Shown here: positions 38,201-45,597 of the stretch, in pieces
How positions within the stretch are numbered: position 1 is the stretch's first letter
How the letters are laid out: each line of letters opens with the position of its first letter
Assembly (NCBI RefSeq): GCF_001672295.1
Contig: NZ_JXMS01000001.1
Span: 124,001 to 188,000, forward strand
Origin: Halodesulfovibrio spirochaetisodalis
GTDB lineage: Bacteria; Desulfobacterota; Desulfovibrionia; Desulfovibrionales; Desulfovibrionaceae
Length of the DNA: 64,000 nucleotides
Direction of reading: 5' to 3'
The notes under the pieces: model-generated
Databases searched by the model: none
Seen by the model: the letters and a program-made list of their open reading frames with translations, nothing else
Told to the model about the DNA's origin: nothing
Program-made: the position numbers and the translations under genes

Positions 38201-38721
38201 AGTTCAAGATAAAATCTGTCTGGGAAAATTTCTGCGTACTCACGGGCGATTTCTTCTGCTTCATCCATTGTGTTATTGAGCAGATACCGTGGTACTTCAC
38301 CGGCAAGACATGCGGAGAGTGCGATAAGATCGTCGCTGTGATCGCGCAAAAATTCTTTGCTGACTCGCGGTTTATAGTGGAAACCGTTAACACAGCCTTC
38401 AGTTACTATTTTACAAAGGTTCTGGTATCCGACATTGCCCTTGGCAAGGAGGACTAAGTGGTAGCGTTTTTTTGCGAACTCACTGGATTTATCTGTGTGG
38501 TCACCGTGTGATACATAAATTTCACACCCGATGATTGGTTTAAGTCCGGCTTTTTTAGCCATGAGGTAAAAATAGACAGCACCGTACATGTTGCCGTGGT
38601 CGGTGATGGCCACAGCAGGCATGTTGAATTCAGAAGCTTTTTGACAAAGGTCTTCTAAACGGATAGCGCCATCAAGAAGGCTGTATTCTGTATGGCAATG
38701 TAAATGTACAAAATCTGACAT
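35251..38721 (-). CDS. dnaE: DNA polymerase III subunit alpha
   Basis: 1156-residue replicative polymerase. The N-terminal PHP domain (VHLHCHTEYSLLDGAIRLEDL) occupies about residues 1-270. The palm has GPGRGSAAGSIVAWALRIT and the catalytic Asp pair in MPDIDVDFCERRR. The thumb, fingers, tandem helix-hairpin-helix (FGLGAIKTVGDEAIREIVEAR) and OB-fold (AVLVTAIKEHITKKGSKMAFVDIED) follow. I chose ATG 38721 (MSDFVHLHCH); a TTG three codons upstream is less likely. It is first of three genes with queD and marC. Confidence 0.97.
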   Translation of the reverse strand: MSDFVHLHCHTEYSLLDGAIRLEDLCQKASEFNMPAVAITDHGNMYGAVYFYLMAKKAGLKPIIGCEIYVSHGDHTDKSSEFAKKRYHLVLLAKGNVGYQNLCKIVTEGCVNGFHYKPRVSKEFLRDHSDDLIALSACLAGEVPRYLLNNTMDEAEEIAREYAEIFPDRFYLELQSNGLKEQDELNEKLIELSKRTGLPLVATNDCHYLNASDVEAHDTLLCIQTGAKVQDERRMRFDTTELYYKSPDEMKAAFAHVPEAISNTVKIADEIDINLTLGEYYFPEYDLPEGVTMADEFSRMCREGLKKRIDVIPYEIDEKVYWDRLELELKVINDMGFPAYFLIVQDFINWAKDNGIPVGPGRGSAAGSIVAWALRITNLDPIPYDLLFERFLNVERVSMPDIDVDFCERRRGEVIRYTMEQYGEDKVAQITTFGKMKAKAVIRDVARAQGLTFQEGDKISKLIPDEMKMTIQKALVAEPELADLYRNDPSVTKLIDISQRLEGLCRHASTHAAGVVISDKPMVEYLPLYRDKKGGRVTQFDMKKVEEVGLVKFDFLGLRTMTVIQDAVDNIGLAGKPQPDLDTLPFDDEATYELYQRGDTDGIFQVESSGMRTYLRMLKPSCFDDIIAMLALYRPGPLNSGMVDEFIKRKHGEVPVIYPLPSLEDCLKPTYGVIVYQEQVMQIAQIVGNYTLGGADLLRRAMGKKIAEAMAQERTKFVAGAAENDISKEKADEIFDLMEQFAAYGFNKSHSAAYALISYWTAYLKVHYPVEFMAALMTSEMGNQDKVLKYVAACRDMGVAVKQANVQASRRQFTVHEGEVIFGLGAIKTVGDEAIREIVEAREEEGEFQSMLDLTCRVNLRKVTKRVLENLIKGGAMDCFGVSRRGMLAALDNVVAKAQKKAKDKDSNQVSLFTMISEEPKVIGGIGFDCEEQSLEEFDDEQKLRFEKDALGFYLTSHPLQPFRRELHRLHLQPLEEAVDLDQGGEIKCAVLVTAIKEHITKKGSKMAFVDIEDLTASGELVVFPEAYAEGKELLYSEQPLLLTARISDQQNNEDSDDEDAVKEIKLLCEKVESLTEACQCNLEPTTIDIPHSKLCAQAIAELKEILLKHNGPVPVYVRAMISESDAIFSLDEAYSIHPGPQFEKDFANWKGVVHG

Positions 38722-38969
38722 AGTTCGCAAATAGTGTGGAAGGGTTAAAAGCAGTATTTATAGCATCTGTTTTGCTGAGTAACTGGTACAATTCAATATC
38801 GACTGAACGTAGCAGATTCAACACATCGGGACAACCGGATTTCCCTGTGTGTGATTGTACTTAGCTGAAAAAAAAGAAAAATGTTTTTTAGTCGTGGTAT
38901 AGTGCGTGTACAGGGAAAACTGAATTTGCAGGTACAGGCACAAGGGTTGGTGTACTACCGGAGGTTGCA

Positions 38970-39263
38970 GTGTTTGAAAAGGTGACAGCGTGGATTCAGA
39001 GTGTTGTGGAATCGAAGACATTTGATGAAGCCGTAACTAACTTTATTTCAACAAAATACGGGCAGTATGCCCTTATTTTTATATTTTTTATGTTTATTAT
39101 TACATATCTTCGCGTGCTTTTTGGGCCGAAAGGTTTTTTCAGGGAAAAGCAGTGGGATGAGTGGAATAAAGAAGCTGAGGCCACGGAGGCTGCAGAAAAA
39201 GCCGCACACAATGCCGAGGCAAAAATAAAAGCTGAAAAACAGGCGCAGCCTACCGAGAAGTAA
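38970..39263 (+). CDS. Small single-pass membrane protein with charged helical tail
   Basis: 97-residue protein of no family I recognise. An N-terminal amphipathic part (VTAWIQSVVESKTFDEAVTNFI) is followed by one hydrophobic segment (YALIFIFFMFIITYLRVLFG, about 33-52) and a charged C-terminal helix, Ala-, Glu- and Lys-rich, probably a coiled coil. The start is GTG, five bases after GGAGG. Its stop codon overlaps the ATG of the HD-domain gene, so the two are translationally coupled and may act together at the membrane. Confidence 0.78.
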   Translation: MFEKVTAWIQSVVESKTFDEAVTNFISTKYGQYALIFIFFMFIITYLRVLFGPKGFFREKQWDEWNKEAEATEAAEKAAHNAEAKIKAEKQAQPTEK

Positions 39264-40063
39264 TGCAACAGGAACTCTCGCCATATCTTGACTGGTTTAC
39301 ACAATATGTTGCGCGGTATGCTCAGCCTGACAGTACTGAACAACAATATATTGACCTGAAGCACGATCATACGTTGCGTGTATTTGAGAATGCGGGATTA
39401 ATCGTCGCCACGCTGCCGCTGGATTCAGTTACTGCACGAGTGGCATTGTTAGGGGCATTGTTTCATGATGTCGGGCGGTTTGAGCAGTATCGGGTGTACA
39501 AAACATACAGTGATCGTAACTCAGTTAATCACGGCTTGCTTGGCTGTCGCATTTTAGGACAAGAGCAGGTGCTGCAAGGTGAACCTGAGAGTATCCGGAA
39601 AGCAGTACGGGCGACTGTGGCAATGCATAATAAGTTTGCGCTGCCCATAGGGCTTCCTGAAGTCGTCCGTGTGGCCTCCAATATTGTCCGTGACAGCGAT
39701 AAACTGGATATTTTTCCTGTACTGGTTTCTAACTTTACGCGTGACGGATCGAAAAGCGATGTTGTGACGCTGGGGTTGGAAGAAGGAAAAACACAATATA
39801 CCTCTGTTATTTTACATAATGTTCTGCACGGCAAACCTGTTAAGTATGCAGACATGCAATACGTGAATGACTTTAAGCTGCTTCTTGCAAGCTGGGTGTT
39901 TAATCTGGAGTACAGAACGTCCATGGAACTACTGTCTGAACGTGGTGCAATGGAACAACTGCTTGATACGCTGCCTGCGTTATCCGAGATGGATGAAGTG
40001 AAGCGGGTTGTCCGTGCTGAAATGTATCGTGTACTCACGTCAGATGTTGAAACTAAGGGGTGA
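39263..40063 (+). CDS. HD-domain metal-dependent phosphohydrolase
   Basis: 266-residue protein. The HD core is read as KHDHTLRVFENAGLIV, then GALFHDVGRFEQYRVYKTYSD (the HD pair), then RATVAMHNKFALP and ASNIVRDSDKLDIF, where the last Asp is the fourth metal ligand. This arrangement is typical of stand-alone HD hydrolases acting on nucleotides or related phosphoesters; the substrate is not predictable. It overlaps the upstream membrane-protein gene by one base and is followed 4 nt later by a degenerate methyltransferase-like gene. Confidence 0.85.
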   Translation: MQQELSPYLDWFTQYVARYAQPDSTEQQYIDLKHDHTLRVFENAGLIVATLPLDSVTARVALLGALFHDVGRFEQYRVYKTYSDRNSVNHGLLGCRILGQEQVLQGEPESIRKAVRATVAMHNKFALPIGLPEVVRVASNIVRDSDKLDIFPVLVSNFTRDGSKSDVVTLGLEEGKTQYTSVILHNVLHGKPVKYADMQYVNDFKLLLASWVFNLEYRTSMELLSERGAMEQLLDTLPALSEMDEVKRVVRAEMYRVLTSDVETKG

Positions 40064-40067
40064 TCGC

Positions 40068-40637
40068 GTGAAGGCTGCTGTACAATTTTTATGGAATAAG
40101 CTTGTTGCCAGCACTGTTACGCAGGCCGTAACGCTTGTGGATAAAGCTCGTGCCCGCCGTGTTCTTATTCTCGGCGAAAATACCAATGCACTCTCTGATG
40201 CGCTTGAAGCAGTTGTAGAGCAACTTGATGTTATTGATGATAAAACGTTGAGTACGCGATTATCTGCTTCTTGTGAGAGCGTACCTGATTCTCAGCCTGT
40301 TCTTACAGCAGCAGATGGTTCGTATGATCTATGCTTAGTCAGCTTTGCTTTGCATAAAGTGGAGCCGGAAGTGGCAGAGAAGCTGGTGCGTGATTGCTTA
40401 CGGGTTGCCCCTAATGCGTTGCTTATCGATTTTGCCCTTGCAGAACGGAATATTGAATTACCATCTCAGTATATCTGTTCGTTTGCAGAGCAGTTCCTTC
40501 ATGGCGGGCATTGGGAAGTGTTCCAGCGGTATATTCGGGTCGGGGCACTGCATGGCATTGCTCATCGGGCATCCGCCAGTGAATTTGCCAACGTGACAAT
40601 ATGGGGCGGTGGTGTTCGTCTCTTACTTGTAGGGTGA
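40068..40637 (+). CDS. Degenerate class I methyltransferase-like protein
   Basis: 189-residue protein whose layout resembles a SAM-dependent methyltransferase: ARRVLILGENTNALSDAL at the motif I position, then YDLCLVSFALHKVEPEVAEKLVRDCLRVAPNALLIDFALAERN, the motif IV-VI region. Motif I lacks the usual Gly-rich D/E-x-G-x-G, so SAM binding is doubtful. The start is GTG at 40068 after AAGGGG; the longer frame overlaps the HD gene. Third gene of the membrane-HD operon. It could be a catalytically dead partner or a diverged enzyme. Confidence 0.65.
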   Translation: MKAAVQFLWNKLVASTVTQAVTLVDKARARRVLILGENTNALSDALEAVVEQLDVIDDKTLSTRLSASCESVPDSQPVLTAADGSYDLCLVSFALHKVEPEVAEKLVRDCLRVAPNALLIDFALAERNIELPSQYICSFAEQFLHGGHWEVFQRYIRVGALHGIAHRASASEFANVTIWGGGVRLLLVG

Positions 40638-40738
40638 TACTCAGCGTGATGACAAACCTGCACATGGCGGTGTTGCTTCGAAAAAACAAACACCCTCTTA
40701 GAGGGCTAGCTATTTTCCACCCTTGAGTTTTTCTCGCG

Positions 40739-40786
40739 TTTGCACTGCACAGATTTGTTTCGATCTGGCAGATAAGGATATTTTAA
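40739..40786 (+). repeat. Repeated hairpin element, copy B
   Basis: Second copy of the element at 31704-31750, beginning TTTGCACTGCACAGATTT and sharing the CTG-CA-CAGAT…ATCTG-G-CAG hairpin and a following AGGAT. The loop and the spacer base differ between copies, while the stem is kept. A terminator starts 6 nt later. Confidence 0.6.
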
Positions 40787-40792
40787 CAGCAT

Positions 40793-40827
40793 AAAAAGTC
40801 AGGTGCGACTGCACCTGACTTTTTTTA
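40793..40827. terminator. Bidirectional terminator (GTCAG family)
   Basis: 14-pair stem AAAAAGTCAGGTGC-GACT-GCACCTGACTTTTT plus a T-run. It closes the copy B unit and also serves the convergent alkyl sulfatase gene. Confidence 0.92.
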
Positions 40828-40869
40828 TGGTATTCACCCTGTGGTGGTGTTTTGTTTTGAGCTTGCCAG

Positions 40870-42861
40870 CTACTGCTTTGGCAATGGAGCATTCGGGGTC
40901 ACAATGTTGAACCAGAACGGGAAGGTGTCCATCATTGCGATGAGGTCTTTGAGTTTTTGCGGGTCACCGTCTAATGCGATTTCTCCTTCCTTGATAGCCT
41001 CTGGGACAGTGGTCTGCCTGAGGAATATCCTGTTGAGCACATCCCGCGTCATATTGACGGTGACTACAGCATCTTTGTCTGCCCCCTTGTAATGGGAAAG
41101 GGTAGAGTTGTGGAGATCAAGAACGTACTGTTCGGAGGTGTCCGTGAGGGCAAGGTTGATCTTCATGTCTTTACCGGCAGACCGTTCAGGATTGATGCGT
41201 ATTGCCAGATAATCCAGAAGCATGGTTGTCTTCATTGCCAGCAGAAAGTCAGGAGAAGCTGTTTGCGGTGCTGGCAGCTTTTCTATCCCGTTTCGTAATT
41301 CCTGTGCGCCTGTGAGGTAGAAGTTACGCCACGGGCCGGACTCAGACTGGTATCCAAGCTGTTCCAGAGCGTCGGCTACGAGTTTGCGGGCGTCCTTATT
41401 GGAAGGGTCTGAAAAAACAATGTGGTTGCAGACTTCAGCTACCCAGCGGTATTCGCCGTTTTCATATGCTTTACGGGCTTTAGTAAGAATTTCTTCTGCG
41501 CCGCCCATGTATTTAACATATCGCTTTGCGGCTTCAACTGGCGGCAGCACATGCAAGTTGGAAGGGTTACCGTCAAACCATCCCAGATAGAATACGTATG
41601 TTGCTTTTACGTTGTGGTAGACAGTGCCGTAATACCCACGCATTGCCCAGTGCTGTTGTAAGGCTTCCGGAAAATGAACCTGTTCGGCGATTTGATCCGG
41701 TGTGTAGCCCATGTTCGCAAGGCGCAGTGTCTGGTCGTTAATGAATCTGTAACCGTCACGAGCCATTTTTAAGTCTTTGATGACAGCTTCATTTCCCCAT
41801 ACTGGCCAGTGGTGCATAGCGTAGAGCACTTCGGCGTCTTTGCCCCACATTTCGATTGTTTCATTGAGATACTTTGACCACGCCAGAGGGTCTCTGATTT
41901 TTGCACCACGAAGTGTGTAGGTGTTGTGTAAGGTGTGTGTGCAGTTTTCTGCGGCAGAAACAGCTTTGAGCTGCGGGATGTACCAGTGCATTTCTGCTGG
42001 TGCTTCAGAACCCGGAGCCAAAAGGAATTCAAAGTCCAGACCGTCGATGGTCATTTTTTGACCGGTTTTGGTAATAAGGTCTGTCGGAAGAATCAAGGTT
42101 ACGGTACCTGTGGAGGTCGTTGTTCCTAGTCCTGCGCCCACTTGTCCTTCTGGAGAAGGAGGAAGCAGATTACCGTACATGTATGTTGCACGGCGGCTCA
42201 TGGCGTTACCAGCATACACGTTTTCTGAGACTGCCGCTTCGGTGAATCCTTCCGGAGCAATTATCTTGATTTTACCGTCGCGGACATCTTTTTCATCAAT
42301 GATGCCACGCACGCCACCGAAATGATCAACATGGCTGTGGGAGTAGAGTACAGCCTTGATAGGCTTTTCAGGGCGGTGTTCAAAATATAGCGCAAGAGCT
42401 GCCTTGGCAGTTTCAGCAGAAATGAGCGGGTCGATAACGATGATTCCGGTATCGCCTTCAATGACCGTCATGTTGGAGAGGTCTGCATTGCGTATCTGAT
42501 AGATACGGTCACAAACTTTAAATAAGCCGCCCTGCATGACCAGCTGCATTTGTCGCCACAGGCTTGGATTTACAGTGTTGGGTGCTTTTTTTTGCTTGAG
42601 GATAAACTGGAACGCCTGCATGTCCCAAACGGTATTACCTTTAGCATCTTTGATTATACCATTGTTTGGGAGCGGGGCAATAAATCCCTTAGCTGCATCC
42701 TTGAAATCCTGTTCATCCGCAAATGGCAGGATTTTTAACCAGCGTGCATTTTCTTGAATAGTATGTTTGGTCGCAGGGTTGGGGGAAATGTCTGCGTATG
42801 CAGGTAAGGCAAAGGCTATTAGCACTAGCCAGATAAAGGCTGTCAGTCGTATGCCGTTCAT
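40870..42861 (-). CDS. Secreted alkyl sulfatase-like metallo-beta-lactamase-fold hydrolase
   Basis: 663-residue exported enzyme of the SdsA1/BDS1 type, which hydrolyses alkyl sulfate esters such as SDS. The signal peptide is MNGIRLTAFIWLVLIAFALPAYA. The binuclear zinc motif is YSHSHVDHFGGVRG, with further ligands in SAAENCTHTLHN and the MHHWPVWG region. A helical dimerisation domain follows, and a C-terminal SCP2-like lipid-binding domain holds the alkyl chain. AGGAGAAG precedes the ATG. In a sulfate reducer it could release sulfate and an alcohol from surfactants. It is monocistronic. Confidence 0.9.
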   Translation of the reverse strand: MNGIRLTAFIWLVLIAFALPAYADISPNPATKHTIQENARWLKILPFADEQDFKDAAKGFIAPLPNNGIIKDAKGNTVWDMQAFQFILKQKKAPNTVNPSLWRQMQLVMQGGLFKVCDRIYQIRNADLSNMTVIEGDTGIIVIDPLISAETAKAALALYFEHRPEKPIKAVLYSHSHVDHFGGVRGIIDEKDVRDGKIKIIAPEGFTEAAVSENVYAGNAMSRRATYMYGNLLPPSPEGQVGAGLGTTTSTGTVTLILPTDLITKTGQKMTIDGLDFEFLLAPGSEAPAEMHWYIPQLKAVSAAENCTHTLHNTYTLRGAKIRDPLAWSKYLNETIEMWGKDAEVLYAMHHWPVWGNEAVIKDLKMARDGYRFINDQTLRLANMGYTPDQIAEQVHFPEALQQHWAMRGYYGTVYHNVKATYVFYLGWFDGNPSNLHVLPPVEAAKRYVKYMGGAEEILTKARKAYENGEYRWVAEVCNHIVFSDPSNKDARKLVADALEQLGYQSESGPWRNFYLTGAQELRNGIEKLPAPQTASPDFLLAMKTTMLLDYLAIRINPERSAGKDMKINLALTDTSEQYVLDLHNSTLSHYKGADKDAVVTVNMTRDVLNRIFLRQTTVPEAIKEGEIALDGDPQKLKDLIAMMDTFPFWFNIVTPNAPLPKQ

Positions 42862-42974
42862 TATCTTCTCCTGATAGGCTTTGCGGGATACGCTGCAATA
42901 GTAGCCCGCAGGATGTACCAGTTAGTGATTAAACGACAATTTGTTAAAAAAAGAGTGTATTTTTTTGAGAAGAT

Positions 42975-43640
42975 CTATGTAGTTGAAGTCAGTTGCAGGA
43001 ACAGTTCCCAACAATCCTTTGCAATGAAGTCAGGCTGCTCTGCCTCGAAATCTGCGCGGGTTGCTTCTCCTGTGCAGACACCTGCCGTGAGCGTTCCTGC
43101 GGCCTTGCCAGTATGGATGTCCATAATGTGGTCACCGGCCATGAGTGCTTCTTCCGGAGGACAGCAGGCCAGTGCAAGGGCTCTATGCAGGTGATCCGGA
43201 TCTGGCTTGACAGAAGGCACATCATCACGGGTGAGCACTATTGGGCAGTATTCGTCAACATCTGGAAAAACAATGCGAACCGCTTCTGTGCAGTTGCGGG
43301 TGACAATGCACGGAGTGATGTTTCGATCACGTAACTCGGAAAGCAGAGGGCGTCCCCAGTCAAAAAGGTCGCTTCTGGTTGCGGCTTCAAGTTCGACATC
43401 CTTTGCAGCAGCGATGGCTGCTTCGTCTATTTGAGCCATAATGGAAAGCTGTTCGCTTGCAGCCTGTTGTTTTGCCATTTCAAGCCATTCCAGAAGAGGA
43501 AGTCCATCAAGGTCTGGCAGGTTGGGGTACACTTCTTTAACAGCAAGGTACGCTCTACGCTTCATTTCATGGAAATCAATGGTGGGGATGGCAAGTGTGC
43601 CGTCAAAATCAAAAACAACAGCCTTGAGTGGATGTCTCAT
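42975..43640 (-). CDS. HAD-superfamily hydrolase, phosphoglycolate phosphatase-like
   Basis: 221-residue HAD phosphatase. The DxD nucleophile motif is VVFDFDGTLAIP, motif II is CIVTRNCTEA, the motif III Lys is in SVKPDPDHLHRAL, and motif IV is MAGDHIMDIHTGKAAG. A helical type-I cap lies between motifs I and II. This is the Gph/PhnX-like subfamily; the substrate is not determinable. GAAGGA lies six bases before the ATG. It is upstream of, but separated by 113 nt from, the alkyl sulfatase gene on the same strand. Confidence 0.87.
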   Translation of the reverse strand: MRHPLKAVVFDFDGTLAIPTIDFHEMKRRAYLAVKEVYPNLPDLDGLPLLEWLEMAKQQAASEQLSIMAQIDEAAIAAAKDVELEAATRSDLFDWGRPLLSELRDRNITPCIVTRNCTEAVRIVFPDVDEYCPIVLTRDDVPSVKPDPDHLHRALALACCPPEEALMAGDHIMDIHTGKAAGTLTAGVCTGEATRADFEAEQPDFIAKDCWELFLQLTSTT

Positions 43641-43965
43641 GTTTGTCCTTCAGTTGAATGAAATACGTGCATATCTGAATCATCTATTTTTATAGTTCGC
43701 ATGGTGACAGGTCAATCCTCTAATTACTTTCCATGCGCGACGTGCTGTATTGTCTGGCTGAGGGTATGCGGTTGTAGCCTGTTGTTTTTATAGGGAAGCA
43801 GGTGAGCAGCAGGGCAATGCTTGTTCTGAGGAAGCGAAGTTATGCAGAGTTATAAAAGTAAGAAAAGCCAAACTCAATACATCGTACATGGATGAAAGAG
43901 TTTGGCTTTTGGGGGTATGAGGAAGAGCTGTGTGTTTTTTAATGAGAATGAAAAGCAGACAGTGG
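43641..43965. other. Intergenic region, 325 nt
   Basis: Between the start of the HAD gene and the end of the acidic repeat gene. It holds the HAD gene promoter region and the palindromic terminator at 43863-43910; I see no gene. Confidence 0.5.
43863..43910. terminator. Palindromic terminator (GCCAAACTC family)
   Basis: 13-bp arms AAAAGCCAAACTC and GAGTTTGGCTTTT with a 22-nt loop. It ends the minus-strand acidic repeat gene. Related palindromes occur at 45409-45463 and 50018-50063. Confidence 0.8.
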
Positions 43966-44208
43966 CTAATCTTCGATTATAATTACGTCTGGTTCATCAT
44001 ACTCTTCAATAATGATCACATCCGGCTCGTTTCGTTCAATAACAACTACATCTGGGCCGTCATCAAAAATAACGTCGAGCAGGTCTTCATCACGTCTGTC
44101 TTCAATGATGATTACATCCGGATCATCATCCTCAAGGACGATGATTTCGTCAGAAAGTGCTGTTGTCGGGATAGTGAGCAGTATTAGTAAGAAAAAAATA
44201 TATCTCAT
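43966..44208 (-). CDS. Secreted acidic tandem-repeat protein
   Basis: 80-residue exported protein of no known family. A signal peptide (MRYIFFLLILLTIPTTALS) is followed by a mature chain of about 60 residues that is nearly all Asp, Glu, Ile, Val and Pro. It contains four copies of a PDV(I/V)(I/V)IE unit separated by short acidic linkers, plus a degenerate DVIFDD. The predicted mature charge is strongly negative. I chose ATG 44208, which has GGAGAAC upstream; a longer frame to 44235 adds nine residues before the signal peptide. The alternating beta-branched and acidic pattern suggests a beta-solenoid-like or cation-binding surface protein (inference). Confidence 0.75.
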   Translation of the reverse strand: MRYIFFLLILLTIPTTALSDEIIVLEDDDPDVIIIEDRRDEDLLDVIFDDGPDVVVIERNEPDVIIIEEYDEPDVIIIED

Positions 44209-44366
44209 GTGTTCTCCATGTTGAATGTAAAACACATGTATTTGAAGTGGCGTTAACTGGAAGTAAAGATGAAAGTAAAGAGCAAGCTTTTTGGTTAAGA
44301 ATGAATAAAAGTCTGAAGTGGATGTTTTGTAGTTGTGTTATATTGAATGGGATACGCTTTTGAAAA

Positions 44367-44400
44367 TAAAAAAAGGGTCATAGACTGTTGTCTATGACCC
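44367..44400 (-). terminator. Terminator after tRNA-Met
   Basis: 11-bp perfect stem GGGTCATAGAC-TGTT-GTCTATGACCC, followed on the minus strand by seven T. Confidence 0.92.
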
Positions 44401-44412
44401 ATGTATTCTAGA

Positions 44413-44489
44413 TGGTAGCGAGGGAGGGAATTGAACCCCCGACACTGCGGATATGAGCCGCATGCTCTAACCAACTGAGCTACCTCGCC
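44413..44489 (-). tRNA. tRNA-Met (anticodon CAU), probably elongator
   Basis: 77-nt cloverleaf with encoded CCA. The acceptor stem GGCGAGG pairs with CCTCGCT (G-U first pair). The D-arm is GCTCAGTTGGTTAGAGC, the anticodon stem TGCGG/CCGCA encloses CTCATAT, and the T-arm is GGGGGTTCAATTCCCTC. The paired acceptor and the D-arm resemble elongator tRNA-Met; a lysidine-modified tRNA-Ile2 cannot be fully excluded from sequence alone. Confidence 0.92.
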
Positions 44490-44668
44490 ATCATATGTAC
44501 TTTTTGACCATGTTTTTAAAAACGTGATCGCTAAGTGCGAGATGTTTTTTGTATAAAACAGCTGGGAAAGTCAAGCTAAAAATCAAAAAAGTACGAAAAG
44601 CATACGTTATAATGCCGTGCAATGCAGGCGCGGGTATCGTACTTCCAAACAATACTCAGAGGGAAGAT

Positions 44669-45322
44669 ATGGAATTTTTTATTGATACCGCCAGTATAGA
44701 TGATATTAAAATTGCCACAGAACAGGGTTTGATTGACGGTGTGACAACCAACCCTACATTGCTTTCCAGAGAAGGCGGTGATTGGCGTGTGCGTGCTAGA
44801 GAAATATTAGATGTAGTTAAGGGGCCAGTGAGTCTGGAGGTTGTGGCCGAAGATGCCGCAGGTATGATTTCACAGGCGCATGACTTAAAGAAGATGGGTG
44901 ATAACGTTGTCGTTAAGATCCCGATGACGCCGGAAGGGCTCAAAGCAGTAAAAACGCTTTCCGGTGAAGGGATTCATACCAACGTAACACTTGTATTTTC
45001 GCCATTACAGGCACTGCTTGCTGCCAAGGCAGGAGGCACATATGTAAGCCCGTTTATCGGACGTTTGGACGCTATCGGTGACAGTGGCATGAATCTGGTA
45101 GAGGAAATCCGTACGATTTTTGATAATTACGGGTATACCACAAAGATTCTTGTGGCGAGTGTGCGACATCCTATGCACGTGCTGGAAGCAGCCCTTGTGG
45201 GGGCGGATGTTGCTACGGTCCCGTTTGCTGTATTGCAGCAGTTTGTCCATCATCCACTTACAGACAAGGGACTGGAGAGCTTCCTTGCGGACTGGCATAA
45301 ACTGACAGGTGGTAAATGGTAG
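44669..45322 (+). CDS. Fructose-6-phosphate aldolase / short transaldolase
   Basis: 217-residue class I aldolase of the TalC/FSA-like group. Landmarks are [36 protein letters not shown], the Schiff-base Lys in [16 protein letters not shown]-like [20 protein letters not shown] (here TNVTLVFS) and [14 protein letters not shown]. Its length matches the short transaldolase subfamily, which carries either transaldolase or fructose-6-phosphate aldolase activity. ATG 44669 has GAGGGAAG upstream; the longer frame runs into the tRNA promoter side. It is a single-gene unit. Confidence 0.9.
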   Translation: MEFFIDTASIDDIKIATEQGLIDGVTTNPTLLSREGGDWRVRAREILDVVKGPVSLEVVAEDAAGMISQAHDLKKMGDNVVVKIPMTPEGLKAVKTLSGEGIHTNVTLVFSPLQALLAAKAGGTYVSPFIGRLDAIGDSGMNLVEEIRTIFDNYGYTTKILVASVRHPMHVLEAALVGADVATVPFAVLQQFVHHPLTDKGLESFLADWHKLTGGKW

Positions 45323-45408
45323 GCCAAGGGTAGACAGAATTTTTCCGGGGCTGCTTACAACGTCCTGACCTGTCAGAGTAAGACAATTCCGTGCAGGACA
45401 CGAAATAT

Positions 45409-45463
45409 AAAAAAAGCCGAGTTCGAAGCATACGTAATCGTATGTGAGAGTTTGGCTTTTTTT
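45409..45463. terminator. Palindromic terminator (GCCAAACTC family)
   Basis: AAAAAGCC…GGCTTTTT outer arms with an inner perfect hairpin GCATACG-TAAT-CGTATG(T), and T-runs on the plus strand. It lies 87 nt after the aldolase gene. The right arm GAGTTTGGCTTTTT matches the palindromes at 43863 and 50018. Confidence 0.82.
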
Positions 45464-45597
45464 ATGTTCCAGTATTCTGTGGGGATATCGCTAACCTGAG
45501 GAGACTGATACCTCCCTTTTTTTGAAGTTATACATGTTTATAGGAAGATTTTGTTCTATAGTGCTGGGTGGATAGCTAATTTTAAAGGGTGGTAAAC

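Noticed and set aside
37189-38457. 422-codon frame opposite dnaE
   Set aside because: dnaE is intact on the other strand; no RBS or family for the antisense frame.
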